Assembly (NCBI GenBank): GCA_007121655.1
Contig: SKKD01000016.1
Span: 1-36,564, forward strand
Reading direction: 5' to 3'
From: Desulfonatronovibrio sp.
Lineage (GTDB): Bacteria > Desulfobacterota > Desulfovibrionia > Desulfovibrionales > Desulfonatronovibrionaceae
Length of the DNA stretch: 36,564 bases
This document shows positions 36,175 to 36,564 of this stretch, piece by piece (position 1 is the stretch's first letter; each line of letters opens with the position of its first letter). A model generated the notes under the pieces. The model worked only from the letters and a program-made list of their open reading frames with translations, made no database searches and was not told where the DNA came from. The position numbers and the translations under genes were made by a program.

Positions 36175-36188
36175 TGTTAAGTTTAACA
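36175..36188. promoter_or_regulatory. 14-bp perfect palindrome just upstream of the glpX Shine-Dalgarno (candidate operator)
   Basis: TGTTAA-GT-TTAACA (6-bp arms) 8-21 nt upstream of the glpX ATG. Confidence 0.4.
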
Positions 36189-36379
36189 AACTAACTTTTC
36201 ATTTATCGGAATAAGCCTTAGTTTATTTTCATCCGGAAGGACTGTTTACCTCAGGAATGCAAATTTGACAAATTAGGCTGATATGTTTGATATTCCTGAT
36301 GATGACTCTTTATAGATATAACAATAATAGTAAGAGACAAAAGATCAAGTGACTCCCTTTGGAGTTTCTCGGAAATCAA

Positions 36380-36564
36380 ATGAAATTCTGGGCATCTATA
36401 AAAACCGGAGCCAGAGAATATGTAAGCTGGGTTACTCCCAATTTGGCGGTAGGGCCCGCTCCCATGTCTTATGATCAACTTGAACGGCTGAAAGCGGCCG
36501 GAATTAATTCTATTATCAACCTTTGTGCTGAATTTCCCGACCTGCCTCAGATTGAAAAAAATGA
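36380..36564 (+). CDS. Tyrosine/dual-specificity phosphatase-like protein, N-terminal part (truncated by window end)
   Basis: Translation MKFWASIKTGAREYVSWVTPNLAVGPAPMSYDQLERLKAAGINSIINLCAEFPDLPQIEKN resembles the N-terminus of DSP-like phosphatases; catalytic CX5R is outside the window. Confidence 0.65.
   Translation, partial: MKFWASIKTGAREYVSWVTPNLAVGPAPMSYDQLERLKAAGINSIINLCAEFPDLPQIEKN

Noticed and set aside
1-36564. CRISPR arrays, transposases, integrases, phage or toxin-antitoxin modules
   Set aside because: No regularly spaced repeats and no ORF with such motifs found by reading the translations and sequence.

Overview
This window looks like a chromosomal, mostly housekeeping region from a Desulfovibrio-like sulfate-reducing deltaproteobacterium. 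The lineage is inferred from protein style and gene order; no search was run. From left to right it contains: the 5' part of a tRNA and a glycine betaine/proline ABC transporter operon on the minus strand; a tightly packed plus-strand cluster lysS-lolC/E-lolD-bamA-skp/ompH-lpxD-fabZ-lpxA-lpxI; an aldehyde:ferredoxin oxidoreductase (AOR) with MoaD-like and ThiF/MoeB-like partners; rdgB, glmS, an AMIN/Amidase_3 amidase and a convergent CDF transporter; a conserved hypothetical, a LysM lipoprotein and a strong intrinsic terminator; an HMGL/isopropylmalate-synthase-like enzyme carrying a C-terminal Cache/PDC-like sensor domain, followed by a small lipoprotein and coaBC; NfeD plus slipin; a MucR/Ros regulator; acs; a LytTR regulator whose receiver domain has lost its key residues; an amphi-Trp protein; class II FBPase (glpX); and a truncated phosphatase-like ORF. 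I saw no CRISPR array, transposase or phage module. The best leads are the HMGL-Cache fusion, the pseudo-receiver LytTR protein next to acs, the AOR/MoaD/zinc-less E1 cassette with its intercistronic hairpin, the BamA with an extra N-terminal CsgG/TolB-like domain, and several palindromic non-coding elements.
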